Source: Aeromicrobium sp. PE09-221
GTDB lineage: Bacteria; Actinomycetota; Actinomycetes; Propionibacteriales; Nocardioidaceae
Direction of reading: 5' to 3'
Assembly: GCF_002174305.1 (NCBI RefSeq)
Contig: NZ_MIJB01000003.1
Span: 186,001-250,000, forward strand
Length of the DNA: 64,000 nucleotides
Part shown: one piece after another, positions 16,480-25,231 of the stretch
How the letters are laid out: each line of letters starts with the position of its first letter
How positions within the stretch are numbered: position 1 is the stretch's first letter
The notes under the pieces: generated by a model
What the model was told of the DNA's origin: nothing
Seen by the model: only the letters and a program-made list of their open reading frames with translations
The model's database searches: none
Program-made: the position numbers and the translations under genes

Positions 16480-17252
16480 GTCGTCAGCGTATCGCCGCGA
16501 TCCAATGCCTCCCGCGCGGTCTCGACCGACTCGCGGCCCATGCGCCACCACATGAACACGACGAAGGCGCCGAACACCCACCACTGCAGCCCGTAGCCGA
16601 GGTTGCGACCGCCGGCGGTCCAGGAGACCTCGGGCTCGGGGATGTCGGGCGCCGAGAATCCGGCCGGGACGATCGTCGCGTCCTCGCCCAGCGCATACCC
16701 GGACCACAGGTCGTAGGGCAGCTCGTTGATGAGCGTCTGGACCCGCACCGAGCCGATCGTGCGGGTATCGGCATCGAACCGGCCCGCCGGGGTATCGCTC
16801 GGCTGAAGGACCGCATCGAAGGAGATCTCCCCCTGCGGAACGGCCGGGAAGGCGTCCGGCTGCTCTGCCGTCCAGCCCCGCACCACGAGGAGCGCCGAAT
16901 CCTCGACCATCACCGGGGCGACCAGCCAGGCGCCCTCGCCCTCACCGGCCTGCTCCTGTCCGGTGACCCAGATCTGCTCCTCGGCCGGACGGAACTGCCC
17001 GGTGACGGTCACCGGCCGGCGCTGTTGCACGGAGGTGAAGACGTCATCGGGCCCCCACACCTCGGCCAGGGGAGCCGTAGGGACCTCCTGGACGTCGGCA
17101 CGCTGCTCGGACTGACGGGCGTCGTACACCCCGAGCTGCCACGAGCCGGCGACCACGCAGACCGCGATCGCGAGGATCGCGAAGGCGTGCAGCCCGATCA
17201 TCGACGGCCGGAACCACAGCCGCCACGTCGACAGAGGGCGTTCGCCGGACAA
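16476..17252 (-). CDS. SURF1 family cytochrome oxidase assembly protein
   Basis: Protein of 258 residues with the SURF1 topology: one membrane helix near the N-terminus (about residues 17-36), a large extracytoplasmic domain, and a second helix near the C-terminus (about 222-240). The characteristic WQLGVYDAR after helix 1 and RPVTVTGQF in the domain are present. SURF1 helps insert haem a into cytochrome c oxidase, so the organism probably has an aa3-type oxidase. The start appears to be TTG 17252, right after the glyA stop; no strong ribosome site is visible. Confidence 0.88.
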   Translation of the reverse strand: MSGERPLSTWRLWFRPSMIGLHAFAILAIAVCVVAGSWQLGVYDARQSEQRADVQEVPTAPLAEVWGPDDVFTSVQQRRPVTVTGQFRPAEEQIWVTGQEQAGEGEGAWLVAPVMVEDSALLVVRGWTAEQPDAFPAVPQGEISFDAVLQPSDTPAGRFDADTRTIGSVRVQTLINELPYDLWSGYALGEDATIVPAGFSAPDIPEPEVSWTAGGRNLGYGLQWWVFGAFVVFMWWRMGRESVETAREALDRGDTLTT

Positions 17253-17254
17253 GG

Positions 17255-18532
17255 TCAGGCCGTGAAGGGCTTGATGCCGGGGTACAGCGGGAAGCGATCA
17301 GCCAGCGCGGCGGTCCGCTTGCGTAACCCGTCGATGTCGACATCACCGGGCTGGAGCGCCTCGGCGATGATGTCGGCGACCTCACGGAACTCATCGGCGC
17401 CGAAGCCGCGGGTGGCCAGCGCCGGCGTGCCGATACGCAGGCCCGAGGTGACCATCGGAGGCCGCGGGTCATTGGGCACCGCATTGCGGTTGACGGTGAT
17501 GCCGACAGCGTCGAGGCGGTCCTCGGCCTGCTGCCCGTTGAGCTGGGAGTCGCGGAGGTCGACGAGCACGAGGTGCACATCGGTGCCGCCGCTCAGCACC
17601 TGGATGCCCGCGGCCTTGGCGTCATCGGCCAGCAACCGTTCGGCCAGGATCCGGGCACCGTCGAGCGTGCGCTGCTGGCGGTCGGTGAACTCGGGCTCGA
17701 GGGCCATCTTGAAGGCGACGGCCTTGGCCGCGATCACATGCTCGAGGGGACCACCCTGCTGGCCTGGGAAGACCGCCGAGCGCATCTTCTTGGCGACATC
17801 CTCGTCGTTGGTGAGGATCACGCCGCCACGCGGGCCGCCGAGGGTCTTGTGCGTGGTGGTGGTGACTAGATGCGCGTGGGGGATCGGGCTGGGGTGCAGG
17901 CCCGCCGCGACCAGGCCGGCGAAGTGCGCCATGTCGACCCACAGCTTGGCACCGACCTCGTCGGCGATCGCACGGAAGGCGCCGAAGTCGAGCTGACGCG
18001 GGTAGGCGGACCATCCCGCGATGATCACCTTGGGCTGGTGCTCGATCGCGAGCGCGCGGACCTCGTCCATGTCGACCAGGCCGGTCTCGGGGACCACGTG
18101 ATAGGGGACGACATGGTAGAGACGCCCGGAGAAGTTGAGCTTCATGCCGTGCGTGAGATGGCCGCCGTTGGCGAGATCGAGGCCGAGGATGGTGTCACCG
18201 GCGCTCGCCAGGGCGTGCAGCGCGGCCGCATTGGCGCTCGCACCAGAGTGGGGCTGCACATTGGCGTACTGGGCGTCGAAGAGCTGCTTGAGCCGGTCGA
18301 TCGCGATCTGCTCGACCTGATCGACGAACTCGCAACCGCCGTAATACCGCTTGCCGGGGTAACCCTCGGCGTACTTATTGGTGAGCACGCTGCCCTGCGC
18401 CTCGAGGGCGGCGACGGGCGCGAAGTTCTCCGAGGCGATCATCTCCAGGGTGCTCTGCTGGCGGTCCAGCTCGGCATCGAGGAGCGAGGCGATCTCGGGA
18501 TCGAAGTCGACGAGGTGCGCGTCATGGCTCAT
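17255..18532 (-). CDS. glyA: Serine hydroxymethyltransferase
   Basis: Cytosolic PLP enzyme of 425 residues that interconverts serine and glycine while loading tetrahydrofolate with a one-carbon unit. Start ATG 18532 gives the usual N-terminus (two residues before the conserved [20 protein letters not shown] region). The PLP lysine lies in [14 protein letters not shown]. Length and motifs match the family throughout. It is followed two bases after its stop by the SURF1 start, so the two are probably co-transcribed. Confidence 0.96.
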   Translation of the reverse strand: MSHDAHLVDFDPEIASLLDAELDRQQSTLEMIASENFAPVAALEAQGSVLTNKYAEGYPGKRYYGGCEFVDQVEQIAIDRLKQLFDAQYANVQPHSGASANAAALHALASAGDTILGLDLANGGHLTHGMKLNFSGRLYHVVPYHVVPETGLVDMDEVRALAIEHQPKVIIAGWSAYPRQLDFGAFRAIADEVGAKLWVDMAHFAGLVAAGLHPSPIPHAHLVTTTTHKTLGGPRGGVILTNDEDVAKKMRSAVFPGQQGGPLEHVIAAKAVAFKMALEPEFTDRQQRTLDGARILAERLLADDAKAAGIQVLSGGTDVHLVLVDLRDSQLNGQQAEDRLDAVGITVNRNAVPNDPRPPMVTSGLRIGTPALATRGFGADEFREVADIIAEALQPGDVDIDGLRKRTAALADRFPLYPGIKPFTA

Positions 18533-18581
18533 ATCCCTAGAGTATCCGGCCCCGACGACAGGCTCGTCCCGGCACCGTGTC

Positions 18582-19211
18582 TCAGATGCCGTGCTGCTGG
18601 GCGAAGACGACCACCTGCGCCCGGCGCTCGAGCCCGAGCTTGGCGAGGATCGTCGAGACGTAGTTCTTGACCGTCTTCTCCGAGAGCACCATCGCCGCCG
18701 CGATCTCCCGATTCGACAGGCCCTCGCGCAGATGCGCGAAGACGCGGCGTTCCTGGTCGCTGAGCTCCGCGAGCGGATCGACGGGGGCGGAACGCAGGCG
18801 CTCGAGGACCGCATGGGTCACGGCCGGGTCCAGGAGAGACTGTCCGGCAGCGACCCGGCGCACCGCATCGATGAGGTCGGTGCCGCGCACCTGTTTGAGC
18901 AGGAAACCGGCGGCGCCCGCGCTGATCGCCTCGAAGAGCGCGTCGTCGTCCTCATAGGACGTGAGGATCAGCACGGCCACATCGGGTTGACGGCGGCGGA
19001 TCTCGCGGCAGACCTCGACACCCGACCCATCGGGGAGCCGTGCGTCGAGCACCGCGACATCGGGGGCGACGGCCGGGATGCGGGCGAGAGCATCGGCCGT
19101 CGTGCCCGCCTCGCCGATCACCGTCAGATCGGGCTCCTCCTCCAAGAGATCACGAATCCCACGACGCACCACCTCGTGGTCGTCGAGCAGGAAGATCCGC
19201 GTCGTCTCCAC
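18582..19211 (-). CDS. NarL/LuxR-family response regulator, DosR (DevR)-like
   Basis: DNA-binding response regulator of 209 residues from GTG 19211. The receiver domain has the acidic pair DD10-11, phospho-acceptor Asp at about 56 ([13 protein letters not shown]) and Lys at about 106 (FLLKQVRG). The LuxR-type helix-turn-helix covers about 146-205 ([22 protein letters not shown]). The ends and linker resemble mycobacterial DosR. It lies 26 bp after the sensor kinase gene and is probably co-transcribed. A palindrome resembling the DosR box lies upstream of the kinase gene. Confidence 0.9.
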   Translation of the reverse strand: METTRIFLLDDHEVVRRGIRDLLEEEPDLTVIGEAGTTADALARIPAVAPDVAVLDARLPDGSGVEVCREIRRRQPDVAVLILTSYEDDDALFEAISAGAAGFLLKQVRGTDLIDAVRRVAAGQSLLDPAVTHAVLERLRSAPVDPLAELSDQERRVFAHLREGLSNREIAAAMVLSEKTVKNYVSTILAKLGLERRAQVVVFAQQHGI

Positions 19212-19237
19212 AGCCCCAATCTAGGCCATCCCTGGGG

Positions 19238-20365
19238 TCAGGGACGCCCGACTACGGGCACCCGCCAGATCAGCTGGGTGCCGCCAGGAGCCAGCGGCGT
19301 CACCGCCACCGAGCCGCCACGGGCCTGGGCGCGCTCGCGCAGATTGCGCAGACCGCTGTCGCGTCGTGGTCGTGCGACGATCCCGCGGCCGTCGTCGACC
19401 ACGCGCACACTCACCTCGCCCCCGCCGACGCGGATCTCGACGGTCGCGTGCTCGGCCCGCGCGTGGCGCGCGACATTGGCGAGTCCCTCCCGGACGACCG
19501 CCAGGACGTGCTGGCCCAGCGCCGGGTCCAGGGCCTCCAGGTCGCCCTCGATCTCGAGCTCCGGCGGATGCTCGAGGGACTCACTCGCCGTCTCCACGAC
19601 CCGATGGACCGCGCTCACCAGATCGGTCCGGTCGCCGAGCTCGAAGATGGTGCGGCGGATCTCACGGATCGTGCCGTCGATCTCCTCGATTGCCTCGGCG
19701 AGCCGCTCGCTCGCGGACGGATCCTCGATTCGTCGCGACGAGCGATCCAGGGAGAGCCCAGTGGCGAACAGCCGTTGGATCACGACATCGTGGAGATCGC
19801 GAGCGATCCGGTCGCGATCGGCGTAGACCGCCAGCTGGGCATGCTCCTCGCGGGCATCCAGTACCGCCGCGTAAAGCTGGGCATTGGCGATCGCGACACC
19901 GGCGGCGGCCGCGAGGGCGATGACCAGCCGCTCATCGGCGGCGTCGAAGCCGGAATCCTTCCCGGCGAGGTAGAGGTTCCCGTACACGGCATCGCCGACA
20001 TGCACCGGCACCCCCAGGAAGCTCGACATCGGCGGGTGATGTGGTGGGAAGCCCACCGAGGACGGGTGATCGCGAAGATCGTCCAGGCGCAGTGGGTGCG
20101 GATGGTCGATGAGATGGCCCAAGAGGCCGTGCCCCTCCGGGGGGTCGCCGATCCGCGCACGGGTGTCGTCATCGATCCCATGGGTCGTGAACTGCGCGAG
20201 CCGGTGTTCGCGGCCGGCCGGATCGATGACCCCGAGCGCACCGTACCGGGCACCGGTGACCTCGCATGCCCGCTGGACGGTCGATCCGATCAACTCGTCG
20301 AGGTCCCGACCGGCTGCCAGATCGGTCACCGCTCCGAGCAGGTGCTCCCATCGCTGATCGTCCAC
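19238..20365 (-). CDS. GAF-domain sensor histidine kinase, DosS (DevS)-like
   Basis: Sensor of 375 residues from GTG 20365 with one GAF domain (about residues 15-165), a HisKA_3 dimerisation domain with the phospho-acceptor His in ARDLHDVVIQRLF (about His192), and a HATPase_c domain (DDGRGI, SGLRNLRERA). The GAF segment with RIGDPPEGHGLLG and HPSSVGFPPHHPP closely resembles DosS/DosT GAF domains, which bind haem and sense oxygen, NO or redox state. Mycobacterial DosS has two GAF domains; only one is present here. Haem binding is possible but not proven by sequence. It is divergent from the universal stress protein gene. Confidence 0.9.
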   Translation of the reverse strand: MDDQRWEHLLGAVTDLAAGRDLDELIGSTVQRACEVTGARYGALGVIDPAGREHRLAQFTTHGIDDDTRARIGDPPEGHGLLGHLIDHPHPLRLDDLRDHPSSVGFPPHHPPMSSFLGVPVHVGDAVYGNLYLAGKDSGFDAADERLVIALAAAAGVAIANAQLYAAVLDAREEHAQLAVYADRDRIARDLHDVVIQRLFATGLSLDRSSRRIEDPSASERLAEAIEEIDGTIREIRRTIFELGDRTDLVSAVHRVVETASESLEHPPELEIEGDLEALDPALGQHVLAVVREGLANVARHARAEHATVEIRVGGGEVSVRVVDDGRGIVARPRRDSGLRNLRERAQARGGSVAVTPLAPGGTQLIWRVPVVGRP

Positions 20366-20385
20366 GGCCTCAGCCTATGGCCGGA

Positions 20386-20414
20386 GGTCCCGATCGCGCC
20401 GGGACCTTCGTCCC
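20386..20414. promoter_or_regulatory. DosR-box-like palindrome
   Basis: GGGAC at 20401-20405 and GTCCC at 20410-20414 are separated by four bases (CTTC), the exact geometry of the core of the DosR box (GGGAC-N4-GTCCC). A further GGTCCC at 20386-20391 pairs with GGGACC at 20401-20406. The site lies between the divergent sensor kinase (start 20365) and universal stress protein (start 20494), so it could control both. Confidence 0.6.
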
Positions 20415-20493
20415 GTGCAGACACATCGCTCGGCCCTGCCGCCGTGGCTCAGCGGAGAGGAGAGTGGAGGTGTCAGGAAGAGGAGGACACATC

Positions 20494-20940
20494 ATGAGCA
20501 CCACAATCGTCGTCGGAGTCGACGGAAGCGCGGCCGGTGCCGCGGCCCTGCGGTGGGCCGCGCAGGAGGCCGATCTGCGTGGCGCCGAGCTCCACATGGT
20601 CCACAGCTGGCAGATCGATGCCGCCGAGGCGATGGGCGGCTACGCGATCCCCTGGCTGGCCATGGAGAACGACGCCCGCGCCACCGCACAGCAGTGGGTC
20701 GAGGATGTCATCGGACCGCTCGACCAGGCCGACAGCCCTCGCAAGCTGTCCGTCGTGAGCGGGATGCCTGGACCCGTGCTGGTCGAGGCCGCACGCGGTG
20801 CCGCACTCCTCGTCGTCGGCACCCAGGTGCACAAGGGCTTGAGCCGGGTCTTCCAAGGCTCGGTGAGCCACTACTGCCTCACCCACTCCACCACCATCGT
20901 CGTCGCCGTCCCGGCACCCGCCGAGGATGTCGGCTCGTAG
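20494..20940 (+). CDS. Universal stress protein, UspA family
   Basis: Single-domain cytosolic UspA protein of 148 residues. It starts with the first strand IVVGVDGSAAGAAAL and has an ATP-binding-type loop (VVGTQ...FQGSVSHYCLTHS). Start ATG 20494 follows AGGAGG. In mycobacteria many universal stress genes belong to the DosR dormancy regulon; the DosR-box-like site 80-110 bp upstream suggests the same here. It probably forms an operon with the DoxX gene, which starts 28 bp after its stop. Confidence 0.93.
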   Translation: MSTTIVVGVDGSAAGAAALRWAAQEADLRGAELHMVHSWQIDAAEAMGGYAIPWLAMENDARATAQQWVEDVIGPLDQADSPRKLSVVSGMPGPVLVEAARGAALLVVGTQVHKGLSRVFQGSVSHYCLTHSTTIVVAVPAPAEDVGS

Positions 20941-20968
20941 ATCACCTGAGGAAAGGAAGGCGATCATC

Positions 20969-21508
20969 ATGAGCACCACCTACCAGCACGATGTCCCGTC
21001 CCACGCGGACACCACCACGGCCATGCGGCCCGTTCACGTCCTCCTCGGACTCGCCCGTCTGAGCATGGGGTGGATCTTCCTCTGGGCCTTCCTGGACAAG
21101 ACCTTCGGGCTCGGCTTCTCGACCGAGCGAGCGGACTCCTGGCTCAACGGCGGCAGTCCGACCGCAGGCTACCTGGGACACGCCACGACCGGACCGCTCG
21201 CGGACTTCTACCAGGGTCTCGGCGGCCAGGCCTGGGTCGACTGGCTGTTCATGATCGGGCTGCTGGGTATCGGGCTGGCGCTGATGCTCGGCATCGGGGT
21301 CAACATCGCGGCAGTCTCCGGAGCCCTGCTGCTGGTCCTGATGTGGTCGGCGACGCTGTGGCCCGCGACCAATCCGTTCATGGACGAGCACCTCGTCGAG
21401 GCGCTGCTGCTGGGGATCCTCGCCCTCACCGCCTCGGGCCGGTATCTCGGACTCGGCCGGATGTGGGAGAGCCTCCCCTTCGTCACGAAGAACCGCTGGC
21501 TCGTCTGA
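20969..21508 (+). CDS. DoxX/DoxD-like membrane protein
   Basis: Membrane protein of 179 residues with four predicted helices and a long loop (about residues 50-85) after the first helix, as in the DoxX/DoxD family. LARLSMGWIFLWAFLDKTFG is the characteristic first helix. Related proteins take part in quinone-linked sulfur oxidation or in membrane redox complexes, but the role of actinobacterial members is not settled. Start ATG 20969 follows GGAAGG. Placement behind a universal stress gene suggests induction under low oxygen or redox stress. Confidence 0.82.
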   Translation: MSTTYQHDVPSHADTTTAMRPVHVLLGLARLSMGWIFLWAFLDKTFGLGFSTERADSWLNGGSPTAGYLGHATTGPLADFYQGLGGQAWVDWLFMIGLLGIGLALMLGIGVNIAAVSGALLLVLMWSATLWPATNPFMDEHLVEALLLGILALTASGRYLGLGRMWESLPFVTKNRWLV

Positions 21509-21519
21509 CAGCCCATCGC

Positions 21520-21547
21520 GAAGGCCCCGGCCCCGGCCGGGGCCTTC
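21520..21547 (+). terminator. Strong hairpin terminator after the stress operon
   Basis: GAAGGCCCCGG (21520-21530) and CCGGGGCCTTC (21537-21547) pair perfectly over 11 bp with a six-base loop, 12 bases after the DoxX stop. No clear U-tract follows. The rest of the gap up to 21719 shows no gene. Confidence 0.8.
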
Positions 21548-21719
21548 ACCCATGCCACAGGACTCCCGCCGGGCGGTGGGTAGGCGTCCATTCGCCCTCC
21601 TCACCGGTCACACAGCGTCCTTCCGCGCCTAGGAACGGCCGCTGACGCGCCGCCCCGCAGCCCGGCTCCGCGTGTTCGTTCACCGCTCGCCCTCGTCCGT
21701 ACCCGCCTATGCTCGATCC

Positions 21720-22613
21720 ATGGATCCGGTGCAGGCCGCGCGCACCCGCCTCGGCGAGGTGATCTTCGCGCGTGTGGCCGGACCGGAGGGCGCGGGGCGT
21801 CGTGAGCGGATTCACGGCGCCGAGGGCCCCCGCCGGTTCGGGCCCGAGGAACCGATCTGGCGTGTCCACGCCGATTCCTCCATGTTCGTGGGGGGTATCC
21901 GCGCGCTATTGCTGCAGTCCCTACACCCCCTCGCGATGGCAGCGGTCGACGAGCACTCAGGATTCCGCGGCGACCCGTGGGGACGCCTGCAGCGCACGAG
22001 CACCTTCCTCGCCGAGACGACCTTCGGGACCATCCAGGACGCCGACCGGGCCGTGGCCGTGGTTCGCGCGGTCCACGAGCACGTCCGAGGCACGGCACCC
22101 GATGGGCGCCCTTATGCCGCGAGCGATCCCGAGTTGCTGCGCTGGGTGCACGTCGCCGAGGTCGATTCCTTCCTCCGCGCCCACGACCGGTACGGGTCCA
22201 GCCGTCTCGCGGCGGAGGAGCGCGATCTCTACGTCGAGCAGGCCGCCGTGACCGGTGAGGCGCTCGGCGCGACGGAGGTACCACGCTCGACCGCCGAGCT
22301 CGCGGAGGCGATCGCGGACTTCCGTCCTCGGCTGGCCTCCACACCGGCGGCACGCTCGGCAGCGCGGTTCCTGCTGATCCACCCACCCGTGCCGATGACC
22401 CTGCGGGCACCGTACGGGGCCCTCGCCGCCGCGGCAGCCGGTCTGCTGCCGCGTTGGGCGCGGCTACCCTTGCGACTACCGTGGTTACCCATCACCGAGA
22501 ACACGGCGATTCGTGGGGCGGGTATCGTCGCCACCTCAGCCATCAGATGGGCGATGAGCCCTCCCGAGCCCTCTGCGGACTCGGGCACCGGCCCGCGGTT
22601 CGAGGCCGAATGA
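21720..22613 (+). CDS. DUF2236/MpaB-family oxygenase-like protein
   Basis: Protein of 297 residues from ATG 21720. It matches the DUF2236 (MpaB latex-clearing/oxygenase) family: conserved ALLLQSLHPLAMAAVDEHSG near the N-terminus, RTSTFLAETTFG, and HVAEVDSFLRAHDRYG, which carry the conserved histidines of the family. Some members bind haem; actinobacterial homologues are mostly uncharacterised. An upstream ATG (21672) would add 16 residues without similarity. No operon partners are evident; a 73-bp gap precedes the next gene. Confidence 0.82.
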   Translation: MDPVQAARTRLGEVIFARVAGPEGAGRRERIHGAEGPRRFGPEEPIWRVHADSSMFVGGIRALLLQSLHPLAMAAVDEHSGFRGDPWGRLQRTSTFLAETTFGTIQDADRAVAVVRAVHEHVRGTAPDGRPYAASDPELLRWVHVAEVDSFLRAHDRYGSSRLAAEERDLYVEQAAVTGEALGATEVPRSTAELAEAIADFRPRLASTPAARSAARFLLIHPPVPMTLRAPYGALAAAAAGLLPRWARLPLRLPWLPITENTAIRGAGIVATSAIRWAMSPPEPSADSGTGPRFEAE

Positions 22614-22686
22614 GCCTCGAAGTGAGGAATCGTCCAGAGCGCGACACAATGGTGATCTTCCCGTATCTCATAAGGAGTGAACGACC

Positions 22687-23280
22687 GTGAAGAAGCTGAC
22701 CTTGCTGGCGGCCGCCGCCGTCGGCTACGTGCTCGGCACGAAGGCCGGGCGGGAGCGCTACGAGCAGATCAAGTCGCAAGCCGACAAGCTGTGGAACTCC
22801 GAGCCCGTCCAGAGCACGGTCGACACCGTGCAGCACAAGGCGGCCGATGTCGCCACCGAGGCGGGTCACAAGGCCGCCGATGTCGCGAGCGATGTCACGG
22901 ACAAGGTGTCCGAGCGGGCGAGCGAGGCTGCGAACGCCATGACGGCCAAGGTCAAGAGCGCCGCCGACTTCGCCGCCGAGGACGAGGCCGATGCCAGCGC
23001 CGCGAAGGCGAACGAGGCATGGAACCGTTCCGATGACCTCGCCGACGAGTCCCAGCGGCTGAACGACCGCGCGGACGCGACCGAGGCCTTCGGCGACCAG
23101 ACCGATGACGAGGCACGCCAACAGTCCAATGAGGCCCAGACCCTCGCGGACGACCTCGCCGCCGCGGCCCAGTCCCTCGACGACCGGGCCGATGCCACCG
23201 CCGCCTACACCAAGGACGCGATCGACGAGCAGCTCGAGGAGACCATCTCCGACGAGCCGCGCCCCGGTTCCACGTCCTGA
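22687..23280 (+). CDS. YtxH-like, Ala/Asp-rich helical protein
   Basis: Protein of 197 residues from GTG 22687, preceded by AAGGAGTG. It opens with a short hydrophobic stretch and a YtxH-like motif (VGYVLGTKAGRERYEQI) and continues with long amphipathic, Ala/Asp/Glu-rich helices containing repeated HKAADV and NDRADATEA units, consistent with coiled coil or LEA-like structure. Function is unknown; similar actinobacterial proteins are often linked to envelope or general stress. A strong hairpin follows. Confidence 0.75.
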   Translation: MKKLTLLAAAAVGYVLGTKAGRERYEQIKSQADKLWNSEPVQSTVDTVQHKAADVATEAGHKAADVASDVTDKVSERASEAANAMTAKVKSAADFAAEDEADASAAKANEAWNRSDDLADESQRLNDRADATEAFGDQTDDEARQQSNEAQTLADDLAAAAQSLDDRADATAAYTKDAIDEQLEETISDEPRPGSTS

Positions 23281-23294
23281 CCTGAGGATCTCGG

Positions 23295-23329
23295 CGACGC
23301 CGCCGTCTCCATCGGGGACGGCGGCGTCG
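23295..23329 (+). terminator. Hairpin terminator
   Basis: CGACGCCGCCGTC (23295-23307) pairs with GACGGCGGCGTCG (23317-23329), 13 bp with a nine-base loop, 15 bases after the YtxH-like stop and before the BenE start. Confidence 0.75.
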
Positions 23330-23350
23330 TCGTGCCGATACGCTCCGGCC

Positions 23351-24502
23351 ATGCGTGAGGAGACCCGTACTCCGGTGGTCGCCGGTCTTGTCACCGCCGC
23401 GGTGGGCTTCACCAGCTCCTTCGCCGTGGTGCTCGCCGGTCTCACCTCGGTGGGAGCGAGCCCCGCGCAGGCGGCATCGGGGCTGATGGTCCTGTGCGTG
23501 ACCCAGGGAGTCGCCGCGATCCTGCTCGCCCGTCGCTACCGGATCCCGGTCACGATCGCCTGGTCGACGCCAGGGGCGGCCCTCCTGGCCACGACCGGGG
23601 CGGTATCCGGAGGATGGCCGTCGGCCGTCGGTGCCTTCCTCGTCGTCGGCCTGCTCATCATCGCGACCGCGGCGATCCGGCCGCTGGCCGATCTCGTGCG
23701 AGCCATCCCGGCATCGGTGGCGCAGGCGATGCTGGCCGGTGTTCTCGTGCCACTGTGTCTCGTGCCGGTCACGGCGACGGCCGAACGTCCCGGGCTCGTC
23801 GGTCCGGTCGTGCTGATCTGGTTGGCGCTCATAGTGCTCGCGCCACGATGGGCAGCGCCCGCGGCACTGGTGGTCGCCGTCGTGGCGGCCATCGTCTTCG
23901 CGGAGGCACCGCTGCAGGGCGAACTGGTGCCGGCCCTCTCCTGGACCACGCCGACCTTCTCCATCCAGGCCTTGGTGAGCATCGCGCTACCGCTCTACCT
24001 CGTGACGATGGCAGCCCAGAACGTCCCGGGGGCGGCTGTGCTCACGAGCTTCGGGTACACGCTTCCATGGCGCGCGAGTCTCATCGTGACCGGCCTGGGC
24101 ACGGCGGCCGGGGCACCCGCGGGTAGCCATGCGATCAACCTCGCGGCGATCAGCGCGGCGCTCTCGGCATCGCCCGAGGCAGGACGCGACCCCTCCCGTC
24201 GCTGGATCGCGGCCGTCACCACCGGCGGGAGCTATCTCGTCATCGCTCCGCTGGCCGCCCTGTTGACGGCGGTGGTGGTCGCCGCTCCGGCCCAGCTCAT
24301 CGCGGCGGCCGCCGGCCTGGCGCTGCTGGCGACCCTGGCGAGCTCGTTACGGACCGCGCTGACGGGTGACGACCGCGTCGAACCGGCGATCATCACCTTT
24401 CTCGTCGCCGCGTCCGGGGTGAGCGTCGCGGGAATCGGTGCGGCCTTCTGGGCGCTGGTCGCCGGGATCACGGTACATCTCGCGCTACGGCTCCGTCGTT
24501 GA
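23351..24502 (+). CDS. Benzoate/H+ symporter family transporter (BenE)
   Basis: Integral membrane protein of 383 residues with about 12 helices and the BenE pattern: N-terminal VTAAVGFTSSFAVVLAGL, SPAQAASGL, PVTIAWSTPGAALLATTG, and the conserved APAGSHAINLAAISAAL. BenE proteins are proton symporters for benzoate or related aromatic acids. No aromatic degradation genes lie next to it, so the substrate is open. It is the transporter's full length, and its stop lies 18 bases before the next start. Confidence 0.87.
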   Translation: MREETRTPVVAGLVTAAVGFTSSFAVVLAGLTSVGASPAQAASGLMVLCVTQGVAAILLARRYRIPVTIAWSTPGAALLATTGAVSGGWPSAVGAFLVVGLLIIATAAIRPLADLVRAIPASVAQAMLAGVLVPLCLVPVTATAERPGLVGPVVLIWLALIVLAPRWAAPAALVVAVVAAIVFAEAPLQGELVPALSWTTPTFSIQALVSIALPLYLVTMAAQNVPGAAVLTSFGYTLPWRASLIVTGLGTAAGAPAGSHAINLAAISAALSASPEAGRDPSRRWIAAVTTGGSYLVIAPLAALLTAVVVAAPAQLIAAAAGLALLATLASSLRTALTGDDRVEPAIITFLVAASGVSVAGIGAAFWALVAGITVHLALRLRR

Positions 24503-24519
24503 GTCGCCGCGGAGATCTC

Positions 24520-24765
24520 ATGACTCGGCAACAAGCCCGCCTGCGGGCTCCCGGTGACATCGGCCTCGCGATCCAGCAGGCCCGGGTGGCTCGCGGGATG
24601 ACGCAACGCGATCCCGCCGACGAGCTCGGCGTCACCCAGAGCACGATCAGCGCCATCGAGAGCGGCGGATCGACCATCTACCTGCGGCGCATCCTCGACC
24701 TGGCGCGCCTCACCGGTATCGAGCTCACGGCGACCTGGGAGGATGACGATGAAACGGGCCGTTGA
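24520..24765 (+). CDS. HipB-like XRE-family antitoxin
   Basis: Small protein of 81 residues from ATG 24520 (GGAG upstream). Its helix-turn-helix covers about residues 15-65 (IQQARVARGMTQRDPADELGVTQSTISAIE), and it ends in a short acidic tail, as HipB antitoxins do. It overlaps the start of a hipA-like reading frame by 17 bp, the standard hipBA arrangement. Pro in place of the usual Leu at the ADELG helix is unusual but may be tolerated. The toxin gene behind it is broken, so this may be an orphan repressor. Confidence 0.78.
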   Translation: MTRQQARLRAPGDIGLAIQQARVARGMTQRDPADELGVTQSTISAIESGGSTIYLRRILDLARLTGIELTATWEDDDETGR

Positions 24766-25231
24766 GCTCTACGACCACATCATCGGAACCCTCGAAGGGG
24801 ACGCTCGGCGCGCTCCAGATCTGGGATCTCGACGACCCGACAGAGCCGAGAACACCCGGGCTGAGACCCGTCGATGACTCCGCGATCCGTGAGCTGCTGA
24901 CCGACCCGCTCCTGTCGCCCCTCGGCAACGACACCTTCACCGGTCGGTCCTCGCTGGGTGGTGTGCAGCCGAAGATCGTCCTCGTGCGCACCGAGCACGG
25001 CTGGGCGCAATCCCTCGGCGGACACCCGACGACCCATTCCCCAAACCACGCGACGTCACTCGGGCCGATCTCGACGCGGAGTTCTCTCGGTGGGGACTGT
25101 CGGCCAAGGCGACCGCGGTCGACGAGACCTTGGATGCCATCGCCGACATCGTCGAGAGCGAGACACCCTTCGAGGGTGCGTTCCCTCAGCTGCGAGAGCA
25201 GATCCTCGGCTTCATCGCCGCTCTTCGTTGA
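24749..25231 (+). pseudogene. hipA: Decayed hipA toxin gene
   Basis: ATG 24749 begins a HipA-like N-terminus (MKRAVELYDHIIGTLEG) but leaves frame within about 20 codons. The similarity continues in another frame from about 24798 (TLGALQIWDLDDPTEP, DDSAIRELLTDPLLSPLGND, SSLGGVQPKIVLVR), which is the HipA N-terminal subdomain and the SLxGxQ-K motif. The last part returns to the first frame (from about 25050: PRDVTRADLDAEFSRWGLS to IAALR, stop 25229-25231) and matches a HipA C-terminus. The whole kinase core (about 250 residues) is missing. The remnant overlaps the 3' end of the convergent MFS gene by 20 bp. Confidence 0.75.

Noticed and set aside
22687..23280. Tandem-repeat protein or phase-variable locus
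   Set aside because: The repeated HKAADV and NDRADAT units are degenerate at DNA level and look like ordinary helical low complexity.
24749..25231. A functional HipA toxin
   Set aside because: Two frame changes and loss of the kinase core make an active toxin impossible as the sequence stands.
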